Assembly: GCF_016806125.1 (NCBI RefSeq)
Contig: NZ_CP047166.1
Span: forward strand, 2,604,001-2,668,000
Length of the DNA: 64,000 nucleotides
From: Ponticoccus alexandrii
Lineage (GTDB): Bacteria; Pseudomonadota; Alphaproteobacteria; Rhodobacterales; Rhodobacteraceae
Direction of reading: 5' to 3'
The position numbers and the translations under genes are program-made. This document shows positions 1 to 9,082 of this stretch, one piece after another (the stretch's first letter is position 1; each line of letters opens with the position of its first letter). The notes beneath the pieces are model-generated. The model saw only the letters and a program-made list of their open reading frames with translations, did not search any database and had not been told where the DNA came from.

Positions 1-263
1 TCGGCGGTCCAGACCTGCCCGTCCACCGGCACCACGTCGGTATGGCCCGAGAGCAGCACGCCCCCCGGCTCTGGCGGTCCGACATGAGCGTAAAGCGCGG
101 CCTTGTCGGGCTCGTCGGATTTGACATGGCGCCCGGCCTCGATGCCATGGGCGCCAAGGTAGTCCTGCACCCAGTCGATCAGCGGAAGGTTTGTGTCGCG
201 GCTGACTGTGGGAAAGGCGACGAGACGGTCGAGGATCTCGCGGGGGGAGAGGGTCTGTGTCAT
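1..263 (-). CDS. argE: Acetylornithine deacetylase / M20 metallopeptidase, 5' part only
   Basis: This is the first 87 codons of a zinc-dependent M20 deacetylase that runs off the left edge of the window. ArgE-type enzymes remove the acetyl group from N-acetylornithine in arginine synthesis, and relatives act on other N-acyl amino acids. The visible part carries the M20 metal-binding motif SGHTDVVPVDG at residues 72-82, with His74 as zinc ligand and Asp76 beside it. The ATG at 263 is the natural start because the family's N-terminal helix begins directly after it. The gene lies 381 bp beyond the end of a peptide-importer ATPase gene on the same strand, so the enzyme may process imported acylated peptides; that link is inference from position only. 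Confidence 0.88.
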   Translation of the reverse strand, partial: MTQTLSPREILDRLVAFPTVSRDTNLPLIDWVQDYLGAHGIEAGRHVKSDEPDKAALYAHVGPPEPGGVLLSGHTDVVPVDGQVWTA

Positions 264-644
264 GGACAGACCCTGCCCCGGCGCGGAGCGGAAGGAAAGC
301 CCCGGCGCCTGCCGGGGCGCGGCTCAGGCCGTGTCGGGTTGTGCGCCTCTTGCAACCGACCGGCGGCCCGGCCTGTCGCCGGTGCGCCCTGGGACCATGG
401 CGGGCCATTTGTGTCCCCGGGGGCCGGGTCGACCGGAGGCGGGCGGCCCCGCGCGCCCGGACATCGGCAGATTGCGCGCATCCCGGCCCAGAGCGCAGCA
501 GCGCCCACCCTCTGCCCTGAGAGAAAGGTCATGCACTTTCCCTGTCGCCAAGCGCGGGACACCCCCCGGTCGGGCATCGCGCAGCAGCCCGCGATCCGGA
601 GGCACGCCGAGCGCCGCTGCCAACCGGCCCCCGCGTGGCGCGGA
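264..644. other. Intergenic region between argE and the importer ATPase gene
   Basis: I see no gene in these 381 bases. A perfect 8-bp hairpin (gccccggc, loop gcct, gccggggc) lies at 299-318, so it would be in the leader of the minus-strand argE transcript. Open frames on both strands here are GC-driven and have no family resemblance. No terminator with a T-run is visible behind the ATPase gene. Confidence 0.6.
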
Positions 645-2474
645 TCAGTAGCCGCTGTCCGAGGTCAGCACCCTGTGCCCCGGAGAGACCTCGCGGTAGA
701 TCGACGGACCGGGTTCGTATCCAACCGGGTGGATCGGCGAGGGAATGGGCTTGAAGTTCAGGTCCTTCTCGGACTTGCGGCGGCGCGGGTCGGCGATCGG
801 CACCGCCTTCATCAGCGCCCGCGTATAGGGGTGCTGCGGGTCCTCGAAGACGGCGCGGCGCGGCCCCAGTTCGACGATCCGGCCAAGGTACATGACGCCG
901 ACGTGGTGGCTGACACGCTCGACCACCGCCATGTCGTGGCTGATGAAGACGTAGCCGAGGCCCAGTTCCGCCTGCAGTTCCATCATCAGGTTGATGACCT
1001 GCGCCTGAACCGAGACGTCCAGCGCCGAGACCGCCTCGTCCGCGACGATCAGCTTGGGGTTCAGCGCCAGCGCGCGGGCGATGGCGATCCTCTGGCGCTG
1101 ACCGCCGGACAATTCGTGCGGGAAGCGGCGCATGAAGCTGCGGGGCAGTTCCACCCGGTCGAAGAGGTTGGCGACCTTGTCCATCACCGCGCTTCCCTTG
1201 GCGGTGCCGTAGTTGTGGATCGGCTCCGCCACCTGATCGGCCAGCGGCAGTTGCGGGTTCAGCGAGGCAAAGGGATCCTGAAAGATCATCTGCATCTCGC
1301 GACGCATGTCGCGCAGGCCCGACTGCGACAGCGCCATGACGTCGGTGCCGTCCAGATCGACGGTGCCCGCCATCGGCTCTACCAACCGCAGAAGCGACCG
1401 GCCCGCCGTGGACTTGCCGCAGCCGCTTTCGCCGACCAGGCTGAGCGTCTGGCCCTTGTTCACCGTGAAGGACACATCCTCGACCGCGTGCACATTGGCG
1501 ACGGTGCGGCGCAGGATGCCGCCCTTGACCGGAAAGCGCGTGGTCAGGTTCTCGACCTTCAGAAGCACCTCCTGCGTGCCGGGGATCGGCTCCGGCGGCG
1601 GACCCTCCTGCCCCACAAGCCGCATCGGGGATGGCAGATCGGTGCCCGACATCTCTCCCAGTTTCGGCACGGCGGCCAGAAGCGCCTTGGTATAGGGATG
1701 CTGCGGGCGCTCGAAGATCTCTTCGACGGTGCCCTCCTCGACCTTGTTGCCGCGGAACATGACCACCACGCGGTCGGCCATCTGCGCCACCACCGCCATG
1801 TCGTGGGTGATGAACATGACCGCCGTCCCGGTCTCGCGCTTGAGCCGGTCCATCAGGGCGAGGATCTCGGCCTGGATCGTGACGTCGAGCGCCGTGGTGG
1901 GTTCGTCCGCGATCAGCAGGCGCGGCTTGCAGGCCAGCGCCATGGCGATCACCACGCGCTGGCGCATGCCGCCGGACAGCTCGTGCGGGTACTGCTTCAG
2001 CCGCCGTTCGGGTTCGGGGATGCGGACCTGCTTCATCAGGTCCAGCGCCACGGCGGATGCCTCCTTCCGCGACAGACCGCGATGCACGCGCAGGCCCTCG
2101 GTCAGTTGACGTTCCACGGTGAAGACCGGATTCAGCGCGGTCATCGGTTCCTGAAAGATCATGCCGATCTCGTTGCCGCGGATCGTGCGCATCAGCGACT
2201 GATCGGTGGCCGCGAGGTCGATCTCGCCCCCCTCCTTGCGGTCGAACAGCAAGCGCCCCCCGGCGATCTCGCCGCCGCCGTATTCGATCAGCCGCATCAG
2301 CGACAGCGACGAGACCGACTTGCCCGATCCCGATTCGCCGACCACGCAGACGGTCTCTCCGGGCCCGATCTCGAAAGAGACATCCTCGACCCCCACCACC
2401 GGGCCGGACTTGGTCTGGAACTCGACCCGCAGATTTTCGATGCGGGCAATCGGGTGTGGGGCGGCGTCCAGCAT
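645..2474 (-). CDS. Peptide ABC transporter, fused double ATP-binding protein (DppD-DppF type)
   Basis: The 609-residue protein joins two complete ABC ATPases of the oligopeptide/dipeptide class and powers import by the permeases encoded at 4826-6833. The first half has Walker A GESGSGKS at 46-53, the signature LSGGM at 166-170 and Walker B LLIADEP at 186-192; the second half has Walker A GESGCGKS at 348-355 and a second signature and Walker B. Each half ends with the OppD/OppF-type C-terminal extension ([17 protein letters not shown]). An AGAGGA sequence precedes the ATG at the usual distance. The gene is divergent from the binding-protein gene, so the five importer functions are split over two transcripts with a shared control region. 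Confidence 0.93.
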   Translation of the reverse strand: MLDAAPHPIARIENLRVEFQTKSGPVVGVEDVSFEIGPGETVCVVGESGSGKSVSSLSLMRLIEYGGGEIAGGRLLFDRKEGGEIDLAATDQSLMRTIRGNEIGMIFQEPMTALNPVFTVERQLTEGLRVHRGLSRKEASAVALDLMKQVRIPEPERRLKQYPHELSGGMRQRVVIAMALACKPRLLIADEPTTALDVTIQAEILALMDRLKRETGTAVMFITHDMAVVAQMADRVVVMFRGNKVEEGTVEEIFERPQHPYTKALLAAVPKLGEMSGTDLPSPMRLVGQEGPPPEPIPGTQEVLLKVENLTTRFPVKGGILRRTVANVHAVEDVSFTVNKGQTLSLVGESGCGKSTAGRSLLRLVEPMAGTVDLDGTDVMALSQSGLRDMRREMQMIFQDPFASLNPQLPLADQVAEPIHNYGTAKGSAVMDKVANLFDRVELPRSFMRRFPHELSGGQRQRIAIARALALNPKLIVADEAVSALDVSVQAQVINLMMELQAELGLGYVFISHDMAVVERVSHHVGVMYLGRIVELGPRRAVFEDPQHPYTRALMKAVPIADPRRRKSEKDLNFKPIPSPIHPVGYEPGPSIYREVSPGHRVLTSDSGY

Positions 2475-2728
2475 GGCGGTCCTCTGTCTGTCTGACCAAT
2501 GAGGCTACGGCCTGCCCAAGCCGCCTGTAAAGGGCGCCGGTGCACTGACCTTAGGCAATGCTTGCATTTTACGCATCATCTGTTTCGATGCATTCAGTGA
2601 GTGAGCGTTTGATGTCATTTCAAGCCCCCGGCCATTGCGCGCCGGAAATCGGGATGCATCACTGTTCCCCACCAATGCAAGAACGCGGACGGCCCCCGAA
2701 GGCCCGTCCCGCCAACTAGGAGAGTGAC
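2475..2728. promoter_or_regulatory. Divergent promoter region of the peptide importer
   Basis: These 254 bases separate the minus-strand ATPase gene from the plus-strand binding-protein gene and must hold both promoters. The centre (about 2555-2625) is clearly more AT-rich than the flanks. It contains a short dyad aatgc-tt-gcatt and a gcatc...gatgc pair, which are possible operator half-sites but not a recognised motif. Confidence 0.5.
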
Positions 2729-4432
2729 ATGAAACTCAAGACCCTGATGCTGGGGGCTGCCGCTGCCGTGGCATTCGCGCCCGCCGCCATGGCCGAGCGC
2801 GGCTCTGACGGCGAAGTGCGGATCATCTACTGGCAGGCACCGTCGATCATGACCCCCTACCTGTCCGGGGGCACCAAGGACATCGAGGCCGCCAGCCTCG
2901 TGATCGAACCGCTGGGCCGCTACGACCCGACCGGCAAGCTGGTCCCCTACCTCGCCGAAGAGATTCCCACCGTCGAGAACGGCGGCGTGTCCGAGGACCT
3001 GACCTCGATCACGTGGAAACTGAAGGAAGGCCTGCTCTGGTCCGACGGCACCGACGTCACCGCCGAGGACGTGGCCTTCACCGCCGAATACTGCATGCAC
3101 CCCGAAGGCGGCTGCGCACAGCGCGCCAAGTTCAGCGGCGTGCAATCGGTCGAGGTGATCGACCCGCTGACCGTCAAGGTCACCTTCGAGCAGCCGACGC
3201 CGAACCCCTATGGCCCCTTCATGGGTGGCCAGTCGCCGATCCTGCAGAAGGCGCAGTTGCAGAACTGCCTCGGCGCGGCGGCCTCGACCTGCACCGAAGA
3301 GAACTTCAACCCCATCGGCACCGGCCCCTTCCGCGTGGTCGAGTTCAAGCCCAACGACACTATCTCTCTCGAGGCGAACCCGAACTACCGTGACCCGGAC
3401 AAGCCGGCCTTCGCCACCGTGACCTTCAAGGGCGGCGGCGACGCGGCGGCGGCGGGCACCGCGGTTATGGAAACGGGCGAATACGACTACGCCTGGAACC
3501 TGCAGCTTGCCCCGGATGTCATCGAAGAGATGGAAGCCGGCGGTCAGGGCGTGCCGATCGCAGCCTTCGGCACGCTGGTCGAGCGGATCGAGGTCAACCT
3601 GACCGACCCCTCGCCCGACCTGCCCGAGGACGAACGCTCGACCGTGGCGCATCCGCACCCGATCCTCAGCGACCTGAACGTGCGCAAGGCGCTGTCCATG
3701 GCCATCGACCGCGATCTGCTGGTCGAGGTCGGCTACGGTCAGGCCGGACGGGCCACCTGCAACCTCGTGCCCGCGCCCGAGATCTACGCATCGCCCAACA
3801 CCGACTGCCTGACGCAGGACCTCGACGGCGCGCGCGCCCTTCTCGAGGAAGCGGGCTGGACCGACAGCGACGGCGACGGCATCCGCGACAAGGACGGCGA
3901 GAAGCTGAGCCTGCTCTACCAGTCCTCCACCAACGCGGTGCGTCAGGACTTTCAGGCGCTGATCAAGGATTGGTGGGAACAGATCGGCATCGAGGTCGAA
4001 CTGCGCAACGTCGATTCCTCGGTCTTCTTCGGTGGCGATCCCGGCAGCCCGGACACCTTCCAGAAGTTCTACGCGGACGTGGAAATGTACGCCAACAACT
4101 TCGACGGCACCGATCCGCAATCCTACCTGTCGATGTACCGCTGCGGCAACGAGCCCAAGCCCTCGAGCCAGTGGCAGGGTGAGAACATCAACCGCTTCTG
4201 CGATCCCGCCTATGACGAGATGCTCGACGAGCTTGCCCGGACCGGCGAACTCGACAAGCGTGGCGAGATCGGCATCAAGCTGAACGAGATGCTGACCAAG
4301 GAAAGCTACACGATCATCCCGCTGGTGGATCGCGGCCGCGTCTCGGCCCGGTCCAACACGCTGGGCGGCGTCGAGCTGAACACCTGGGACAGCGAGCTCT
4401 GGAACGCGGCCGACTGGTACCGCACCGAGTAA
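2729..4432 (+). CDS. Peptide ABC transporter substrate-binding protein (SBP_bac_5)
   Basis: This 567-residue protein is the periplasmic receptor of a peptide/opine-type importer. Residues 1-22 form a Sec signal peptide ending in AMA, and the mature part has the family 5 layout, with the N-terminal region LVIEPLGRYDP, the GTGPF motif and a C-terminal lobe containing an EF-hand-like DSDGDGIRDKDG stretch where an acidic loop sits in many relatives. AGGAGA precedes the ATG. It is followed by two strong hairpins and then by the two permease genes, an arrangement that usually lets the receptor be made in excess over the membrane parts. The substrate cannot be read from sequence; the neighbouring argE suggests N-acylated amino acids or peptides. 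Confidence 0.93.
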   Translation: MKLKTLMLGAAAAVAFAPAAMAERGSDGEVRIIYWQAPSIMTPYLSGGTKDIEAASLVIEPLGRYDPTGKLVPYLAEEIPTVENGGVSEDLTSITWKLKEGLLWSDGTDVTAEDVAFTAEYCMHPEGGCAQRAKFSGVQSVEVIDPLTVKVTFEQPTPNPYGPFMGGQSPILQKAQLQNCLGAAASTCTEENFNPIGTGPFRVVEFKPNDTISLEANPNYRDPDKPAFATVTFKGGGDAAAAGTAVMETGEYDYAWNLQLAPDVIEEMEAGGQGVPIAAFGTLVERIEVNLTDPSPDLPEDERSTVAHPHPILSDLNVRKALSMAIDRDLLVEVGYGQAGRATCNLVPAPEIYASPNTDCLTQDLDGARALLEEAGWTDSDGDGIRDKDGEKLSLLYQSSTNAVRQDFQALIKDWWEQIGIEVELRNVDSSVFFGGDPGSPDTFQKFYADVEMYANNFDGTDPQSYLSMYRCGNEPKPSSQWQGENINRFCDPAYDEMLDELARTGELDKRGEIGIKLNEMLTKESYTIIPLVDRGRVSARSNTLGGVELNTWDSELWNAADWYRTE

Positions 4433-4825
4433 GCCCCGAAACCGGGCGCGCGTCCCGCACGCGCGCCCATCGGACAGGCCGGGTTCCGGCCCGGCCTGCC
4501 CCGAAAATCGCCGCCCTGACAGAAAGGCCCGCCCCTCCATGACGACGGACCTCCGGCAGCCTCGACGACCGCTCCGGCGCACCCGCCCCGAGGCCCGCCT
4601 TGCCACGCTGTCGCGCCACCGGCCCCTTTCTGCCCCCCTTCTGACGCTGAAGACCGTCCCCGTTCCGGCCCCCCCCCCCGCGACCTTTCGCGCCGCTTGC
4701 CGCCGGTTCCGTGCTCTTCTATGCGTGCCGCTCTTCAGGGTGTGCCCCGGTTCCTCCTTCGGACGACCCCGAGCGGACAGGACCATCGCCACCACAGACA
4801 ACAACATCCGACAGGGGAGTAACCC
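4433..4825. other. Long spacer between binding-protein gene and permease genes
   Basis: These 393 bases lie inside what looks like one operon. The first 70 hold two hairpins described separately. The rest is C-rich (including a run of nine C at 4670-4680), shows no ORF I would defend, and ends in a ribosome binding site for the TTG-started permease gene. An internal promoter for the permeases is possible, but I cannot point to one. Confidence 0.55.
4444..4498 (+). terminator. Two consecutive GC hairpins after the binding-protein gene
   Basis: Two perfect 9-bp stems lie back to back: gggcgcgcg/cgcgcgccc at 4444-4468 with a 7-base loop, and caggccggg/cccggcctg at 4475-4498 with a 6-base loop. 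They begin about 11 bases after the stop codon. No T-run follows, so they are better read as an mRNA 3'-end protector or partial attenuator than as a full intrinsic terminator. Confidence 0.7.
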
Positions 4826-5833
4826 TTGCTCACATATGCGATCCGACGACTGCTGCTCTCGATCCCGACGCTGATCTTCATCAGCTTCGTGATCTTCATG
4901 CTGCTGCAACTCGCCCCCGGCGACCCCATGGCACAGGTGCCGCTGACCGTGCCGCCCGAGGTCAAGGAACAGATGCGGCAGGCCCTCGGGCTCGGAGAGC
5001 CGCCGCTCGTGCAATACTGGAAATGGGTCGTGCAGGTCTTCTGGATCGAGCCGCAGGTGCTGATCGACCACTGGTTCGGCACCACCTTCTCAGAGGGCAA
5101 GCTGCGCGTGATCTCATGGCAGACCCGCAGCCCGGTGATGGACATCATCATCCAGCGCATTCCGCAGACCCTCTGGGTCGTGGGCGTCGCCTATATCGTC
5201 GCCATCCTCATCGCCATTCCCGTGGGCATATACTCGGCCTACCGCCAGTATTCGGTCTTCGATCAGGCGGGCACCTTCGTGACCATGATCGGCTTCTCGA
5301 TCCCGCCCTTCTTCACCGGCCCCCTGCTGATCGTGATCTTTTCCGTGCAGCTTGGCTGGTTCCCCTCGATCTATGACACCACCCACGTCGTGCGGGACTG
5401 GGCGACCTTCAAGGTTCAGCTTCAGCAGATGATCATGCCGGTCATGGTGCTGGCGCTTCAGATCACCGCGCAGCTGTCGCGCTACATGCGCGCCTCGATG
5501 CTGGACAACCTCAATCAGGACTACGTGCGCACCGCCCGCGCCAAGGGCCTGTCGGAGGCCGTCACCGTCATGGTGCACGTGCTGCGCAACTCGATGATCC
5601 CGGTGGTGACCGTGATCGCGCTGGGCATCCCGTCGATCTTCGGCGGCGCCATCATCACCGAAAGCGTCTTCAAGGTGAACGGCATCGGGCAGCTTCTGCT
5701 GACGGCGCTCTTCGCCAACGACCTGCCCATGGTCATGACGCTGACCTTCATCTTCGCGGTGCTCATCGTGATGTTCAACCTGATCGCCGATATCCTTTAC
5801 GGCATTCTCGACCCGAGGATCCGCTATGACTAA
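4826..5833 (+). CDS. Peptide ABC transporter permease, DppB type
   Basis: This 335-residue inner-membrane protein is one of the two pore-forming subunits. It starts with the typical DppB/OppB anchor (ARRLL-like IRRLLLSIPTL, then LAPGDP) and has the inner-membrane-component motif near the C-terminal half (RTARAKGLSE). The start is a TTG at 4826, chosen because GGGGAG lies 7-12 bases upstream and the nearby ATG at 4836 is out of frame. Its last codons overlap the next permease gene by eight bases, so the two are translated as a pair. Confidence 0.93.
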   Translation: MLTYAIRRLLLSIPTLIFISFVIFMLLQLAPGDPMAQVPLTVPPEVKEQMRQALGLGEPPLVQYWKWVVQVFWIEPQVLIDHWFGTTFSEGKLRVISWQTRSPVMDIIIQRIPQTLWVVGVAYIVAILIAIPVGIYSAYRQYSVFDQAGTFVTMIGFSIPPFFTGPLLIVIFSVQLGWFPSIYDTTHVVRDWATFKVQLQQMIMPVMVLALQITAQLSRYMRASMLDNLNQDYVRTARAKGLSEAVTVMVHVLRNSMIPVVTVIALGIPSIFGGAIITESVFKVNGIGQLLLTALFANDLPMVMTLTFIFAVLIVMFNLIADILYGILDPRIRYD

Positions 5834-6833
5834 TGCTCCGCAGGACGACGTGATCGTCGCCGAAGGCTCCGACGCCGCCGCGCCCATCGGGGCGCTCAAG
5901 GACACGGGACCGATGGCCCCGCCCCGATCCCGGGGCAAGGACGTCTGGGACCAGTTCCGCAAGCACAAGGGTGCGATGTTCGGGCTGGGTTTCCTGACCT
6001 TCATCACGCTGGCGGTGCTGGTCGGCCCCTACATCTGGACGGTGGATCCGCAGAAACTCGACATCCGCAACAAGGACCTGCGGCCGATCTACACCGCGAT
6101 CTGGGACGGCTCGGCCAAGGTATCCTGGGCCAAGCCTCTGGGCTCCGACCAGCTGGGCCGCGACAACCTCGCGCAGATGCTGGCGGGGGGCCGCGCTTCC
6201 ATGGCGGTGGGCTGGGCGGCGATGCTGCTGAGCCTCGTCATCGGCACCGCCATCGGCGTGCTGGCGGGCTATTTCAAGCGCCTCGACGGCCTGCTCATGC
6301 GCACCACGGACCTGTTCCTCGCGCTGCCGATCCTGCCGCTGCTGCTGCTTGCAGTGACGCTGTTCCGACAACCGCTGAGGGCCAACTTCGGCCCCGAGGG
6401 GGGGATGTTCATCCTGATCGTGACGATCATCGCGATCACCTCCTGGATGCCAACGGCGCGGATCGTGCGCGGCGACGTGCTGGCCATCAAGGAACGCGAG
6501 TTCGTGCTGGCGGCGCGCTCCATCGGGTCGTCGAACGGCAAGATCATCCGGCGGCACCTGCTGCCCAACGTGCTCTCGCCGATCATGGTATCGGCGGCGC
6601 TGGGACTGGCCACGGCGATCATCACCGAGTCGGCGCTCAGCTTCCTTGGCGTGGGCTTCCCCTCGGACTTCCCCACATGGGGCAAGATGCTGGCGGACGC
6701 CGTGCAGCGGATGGAGCGCTTCCCCGAACGCGTCGTGCTGCCGGGCATCGCGATCTCGCTGACGGTGCTCTCGGTCAACTACCTCGGCGACGGGTTGCGC
6801 GACGCCCTCGACCCGCGCATCCGCGGCCGCTGA
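5826..6833 (+). CDS. Peptide ABC transporter permease, DppC type
   Basis: This is the second permease (335 residues), recognisable as DppC/OppC from the N-terminal cytoplasmic extension, the phrase LGSDQLGRDNLAQML at about residues 105-119 and the EAA-like loop ending in REFVLAARSIG. Around 40 N-terminal residues are rich in Ala, Pro and charged residues and precede the first membrane segment, as is usual for this subunit. The gene overlaps dppB-like by eight bases and is followed by a strong hairpin, which marks the end of the importer operon. Confidence 0.93.
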   Translation: MTNAPQDDVIVAEGSDAAAPIGALKDTGPMAPPRSRGKDVWDQFRKHKGAMFGLGFLTFITLAVLVGPYIWTVDPQKLDIRNKDLRPIYTAIWDGSAKVSWAKPLGSDQLGRDNLAQMLAGGRASMAVGWAAMLLSLVIGTAIGVLAGYFKRLDGLLMRTTDLFLALPILPLLLLAVTLFRQPLRANFGPEGGMFILIVTIIAITSWMPTARIVRGDVLAIKEREFVLAARSIGSSNGKIIRRHLLPNVLSPIMVSAALGLATAIITESALSFLGVGFPSDFPTWGKMLADAVQRMERFPERVVLPGIAISLTVLSVNYLGDGLRDALDPRIRGR

Positions 6834-6843
6834 AGGCATGGTT

Positions 6844-6872
6844 CCCCGCCCGCGCAATCGGCACGGGCGGGG
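6844..6872 (+). terminator. Hairpin closing the peptide importer operon
   Basis: A perfect 9-bp stem ccccgcccg/cgggcgggg with an 11-base loop starts ten bases after the permease stop codon. The T-run is absent, which is common in this GC-rich group. Confidence 0.7.
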
Positions 6873-6995
6873 TCCGCTCGCGCCACCGCCGCCCAGCCCC
6901 GGCGCCCGGCGCAGGCGGACCCGGGGCCACCCCCGGCCCGGACCGGCCTCCTGCGCCCTGACATCCCACAATGCGAGCCCACAGAAAGACCGCCC

Positions 6996-7526
6996 ATGAC
7001 CGCGACACCCTACGCAGCTTTCCTGCGCGCGGTGAACGTGGGCGGGACCGGCAAGCTGCCCATGGCCGACCTCCGTGCCCTGATCGAAGGCATCGGCGGC
7101 AGGCAACCCCGGACCTACATCGCCAGCGGCAACGCCGTCTTCACACATCAGGCAGAGGCCGCCATGGTCCAATCCGCGCTGGAGGCGGCACTACAGGAAT
7201 ATGCGGGCAGGCCCATGCCCCTCTTGCTGCGAACGCCCGCCCAACTGACCGCGCTTCTCGACAGCCTGCCCTTCCCGGAGGCCGCCCCGGCCAAGGTCGC
7301 GATCCTGCTGACCGACGAAAAGCTTTCCGGCGACCCGCAGGCCGAGGCCAGCCATCGCTCCGTCGAAGAGATCCGCCCCGGGCCCCGGGCCCTCTGGATC
7401 CACTACCCCGAGGGCATGGGGCGCTCGAAACTGACCCATCCGGCGATAAAATCCGGCACGCTGCGCAACCTGAACACCCTGCGGAAGGTCCAGCAGATGG
7501 CCGCCGCAGCCGACGAGGGCAAATAA
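6996..7526 (+). CDS. DUF1697 family protein
   Basis: This 176-residue soluble protein belongs to DUF1697, a widespread family of unknown function. The family opening is clear: AFLRAVNVGGTGKLPMADLR at residues 8-27, followed by YIASGNAVF. Near the C-terminus the phrase LTHPAIKSGTLRNLNTL is also typical. No signal peptide or membrane span is seen. It stands alone between the importer operon and a sulfur transporter gene, with its own short leader containing a weak AGAAAGA ribosome binding site. No function is proposed. Confidence 0.88.
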   Translation: MTATPYAAFLRAVNVGGTGKLPMADLRALIEGIGGRQPRTYIASGNAVFTHQAEAAMVQSALEAALQEYAGRPMPLLLRTPAQLTALLDSLPFPEAAPAKVAILLTDEKLSGDPQAEASHRSVEEIRPGPRALWIHYPEGMGRSKLTHPAIKSGTLRNLNTLRKVQQMAAAADEGK

Positions 7527-7732
7527 GAACGCCCGGCCTGCCCGTACGGCAACCCCCGAAAGCGCTCACATTCAACGCGACGCATCCAAAACGCCCGTTC
7601 CGGCCCTGTCGCAGCCAGTGGAACGCCGTCCCGGCACACCACCGCGCGTCATAGAGCCGGGGCCTTGCTATCCGCCGCGATTGCACTCAGTTGAATGCCA
7701 ATTCCTGAAATCCGCCCCTTTCGGAGGCTCCC

Positions 7733-8785
7733 ATGTTCGAATCCCTCGGCTTCGAGACCCTGACCGCGCCGCAGGTCTCCGTTTTCTTCGCGCTGATCGT
7801 CGGCGCGCTCTTCGGCGTCCTCGCAGAACGGACAAAGTTCTGCTTTCGCCGCAGCCTCGTCGGAGAGGACCACCGTCAGGCCATGGGCGTCTGGCTGACC
7901 GCACTTGTGGTGGCGATCCTCGGGACGCAGGGGGCCGTGGCCCTCGGGCTGATCGACTTCAGCGACCACCGCTTCATGGCTTCCGGCCTGCCGGTCGTGG
8001 CCATCGTCGCGGGCGGGCTCATGTTCGGCGCCGGCATGGTGCTGACACGCGGCTGCATCTCGCGCCTGACGGTTCTGAGCGCCACCGGCAACCTGCGCGC
8101 CGTGACCGTGCTTGTCGTCTTTGCCATTGCCGCTCACGCAACGCTGAAAGGCGTTCTGGCGCCGGTCCGCACGACACTGGGCGCATGGACGCTGGATCTG
8201 GGCGAGACGGTAAGCCTTGCCAACCTGCCCGGCGGCGCAGCGGTCTGGTCCGCCCTTCTGGCGCTGGCGGCGCTGGCCTATGCGCTGCGGTCGGGCAACC
8301 GGCCCCTGCCGCTGATCGGCGCCGCCCTGCTGGGTGCTCTCGTGCCGCTGGCCTGGGTCGGGACGGGCTATATCCTCTACGACGACTTCGACCCCATCGC
8401 GCTGCAATCGCTTTCGTTCACTTCGCCTTGGGCGGATACGCTGTTCTGGACCATAGCCTCCAGCTCCATCCCGGCGGGCTTCGGCGTTGGACTTGTCGGA
8501 GGCGTCCTCGCCGGCAGCCTGCTGTCCGCGCTGGCCGCGCGCCGCTTCACATGGCAAAGCTTCACCGCGCCGCGCGAAACCGGCCGCTACCTGACAGGCG
8601 CCGTGCTGATGGGCGTGGGCGGAGTGCTGGCCGGTGGCTGTACCGTAGGCGCGGGCCTTGCAGGCATCCCCACGCTGTCCTTCGCCGCCCTCCTTGCGCT
8701 GGCCGCCATCGCGACGGGTGGTCTTGCCATGAACGCCGCCCTCACGCGCAGCCCGCGCGGCGCGGCTTTGCAACCGGCAGAATAG
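7733..8785 (+). CDS. YeeE/YedE-family sulfur (thiosulfate-type) transporter
   Basis: The 350-residue protein has around nine hydrophobic spans and the conserved cysteine motifs of the YeeE/YedE (TsuA-like) family: TKFCFRR near residue 35, TRGCISR near residue 104 and GGCTVGAGLAG near residue 304. Characterised members pass thiosulfate across the inner membrane through cysteine-lined constrictions, so import of thiosulfate or a related sulfur species is the likely role. GGAGG lies upstream of the ATG. It is monocistronic here, and its 3' end runs into an inverted repeat shared with a convergent gene. The exact sulfur substrate is not fixed by sequence. Confidence 0.87.
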   Translation: MFESLGFETLTAPQVSVFFALIVGALFGVLAERTKFCFRRSLVGEDHRQAMGVWLTALVVAILGTQGAVALGLIDFSDHRFMASGLPVVAIVAGGLMFGAGMVLTRGCISRLTVLSATGNLRAVTVLVVFAIAAHATLKGVLAPVRTTLGAWTLDLGETVSLANLPGGAAVWSALLALAALAYALRSGNRPLPLIGAALLGALVPLAWVGTGYILYDDFDPIALQSLSFTSPWADTLFWTIASSSIPAGFGVGLVGGVLAGSLLSALAARRFTWQSFTAPRETGRYLTGAVLMGVGGVLAGGCTVGAGLAGIPTLSFAALLALAAIATGGLAMNAALTRSPRGAALQPAE

Positions 8786-9082
8786 ACCCGAATCCTCACC
8801 ACAGCGCGACAAGGCGCCCGCCACGCGCGCGGGCGCCTTGTCGTCCGCCTGTAAGGGGGCCACAGATGCCACCCAACGATGGGGGCTTTGCCCCCGCTCG
8901 CTACGCTCCCTCCCCCAAGGGTATTTGAAAGACCAGAGAAGCGGTAGAGCGATTCTTCGCTTCTTTGGTCGGCAAAATACCTCGGGAGGGGTTTGGGGAG
9001 GGCAGCGCCCTCTCCAAGGCCTGCGCGGCCCGAGCGCAAACCAACCTGCGCGCCGCGAGGCGCACATCCGGGTTAAGCCCGG
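8786..9082. other. Convergent intergenic region filled by a repeat pair
   Basis: These 297 bases lie between the 3' ends of the YeeE-like and DUF3422 genes. They hold no gene; nearly half is taken up by a head-to-head pair of a dispersed repeat (8881-9012), which probably ends transcription from both sides. Confidence 0.7.
8881..9012. repeat. Inverted pair of the dispersed cttctttggtc/aaaatacc repeat
   Basis: One arm reads ggtatttgaaagaccagagaagc (given in part: positions 8920-8942) and the other is its near-complement at 8959-8981, with outer hairpins gggggctttgccccc (8881-8895) and gagggcagcgccctc (8998-9012). Together they make a roughly 130-bp imperfect palindrome. Single copies of the same core are at 11543, 26160 and 33940. 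Confidence 0.85.

Noticed and set aside
42-2495. An 817-codon open frame on the plus strand opposite the fused ATPase gene
   Set aside because: The ATPase gene has all ABC motifs on the other strand; this frame has none.
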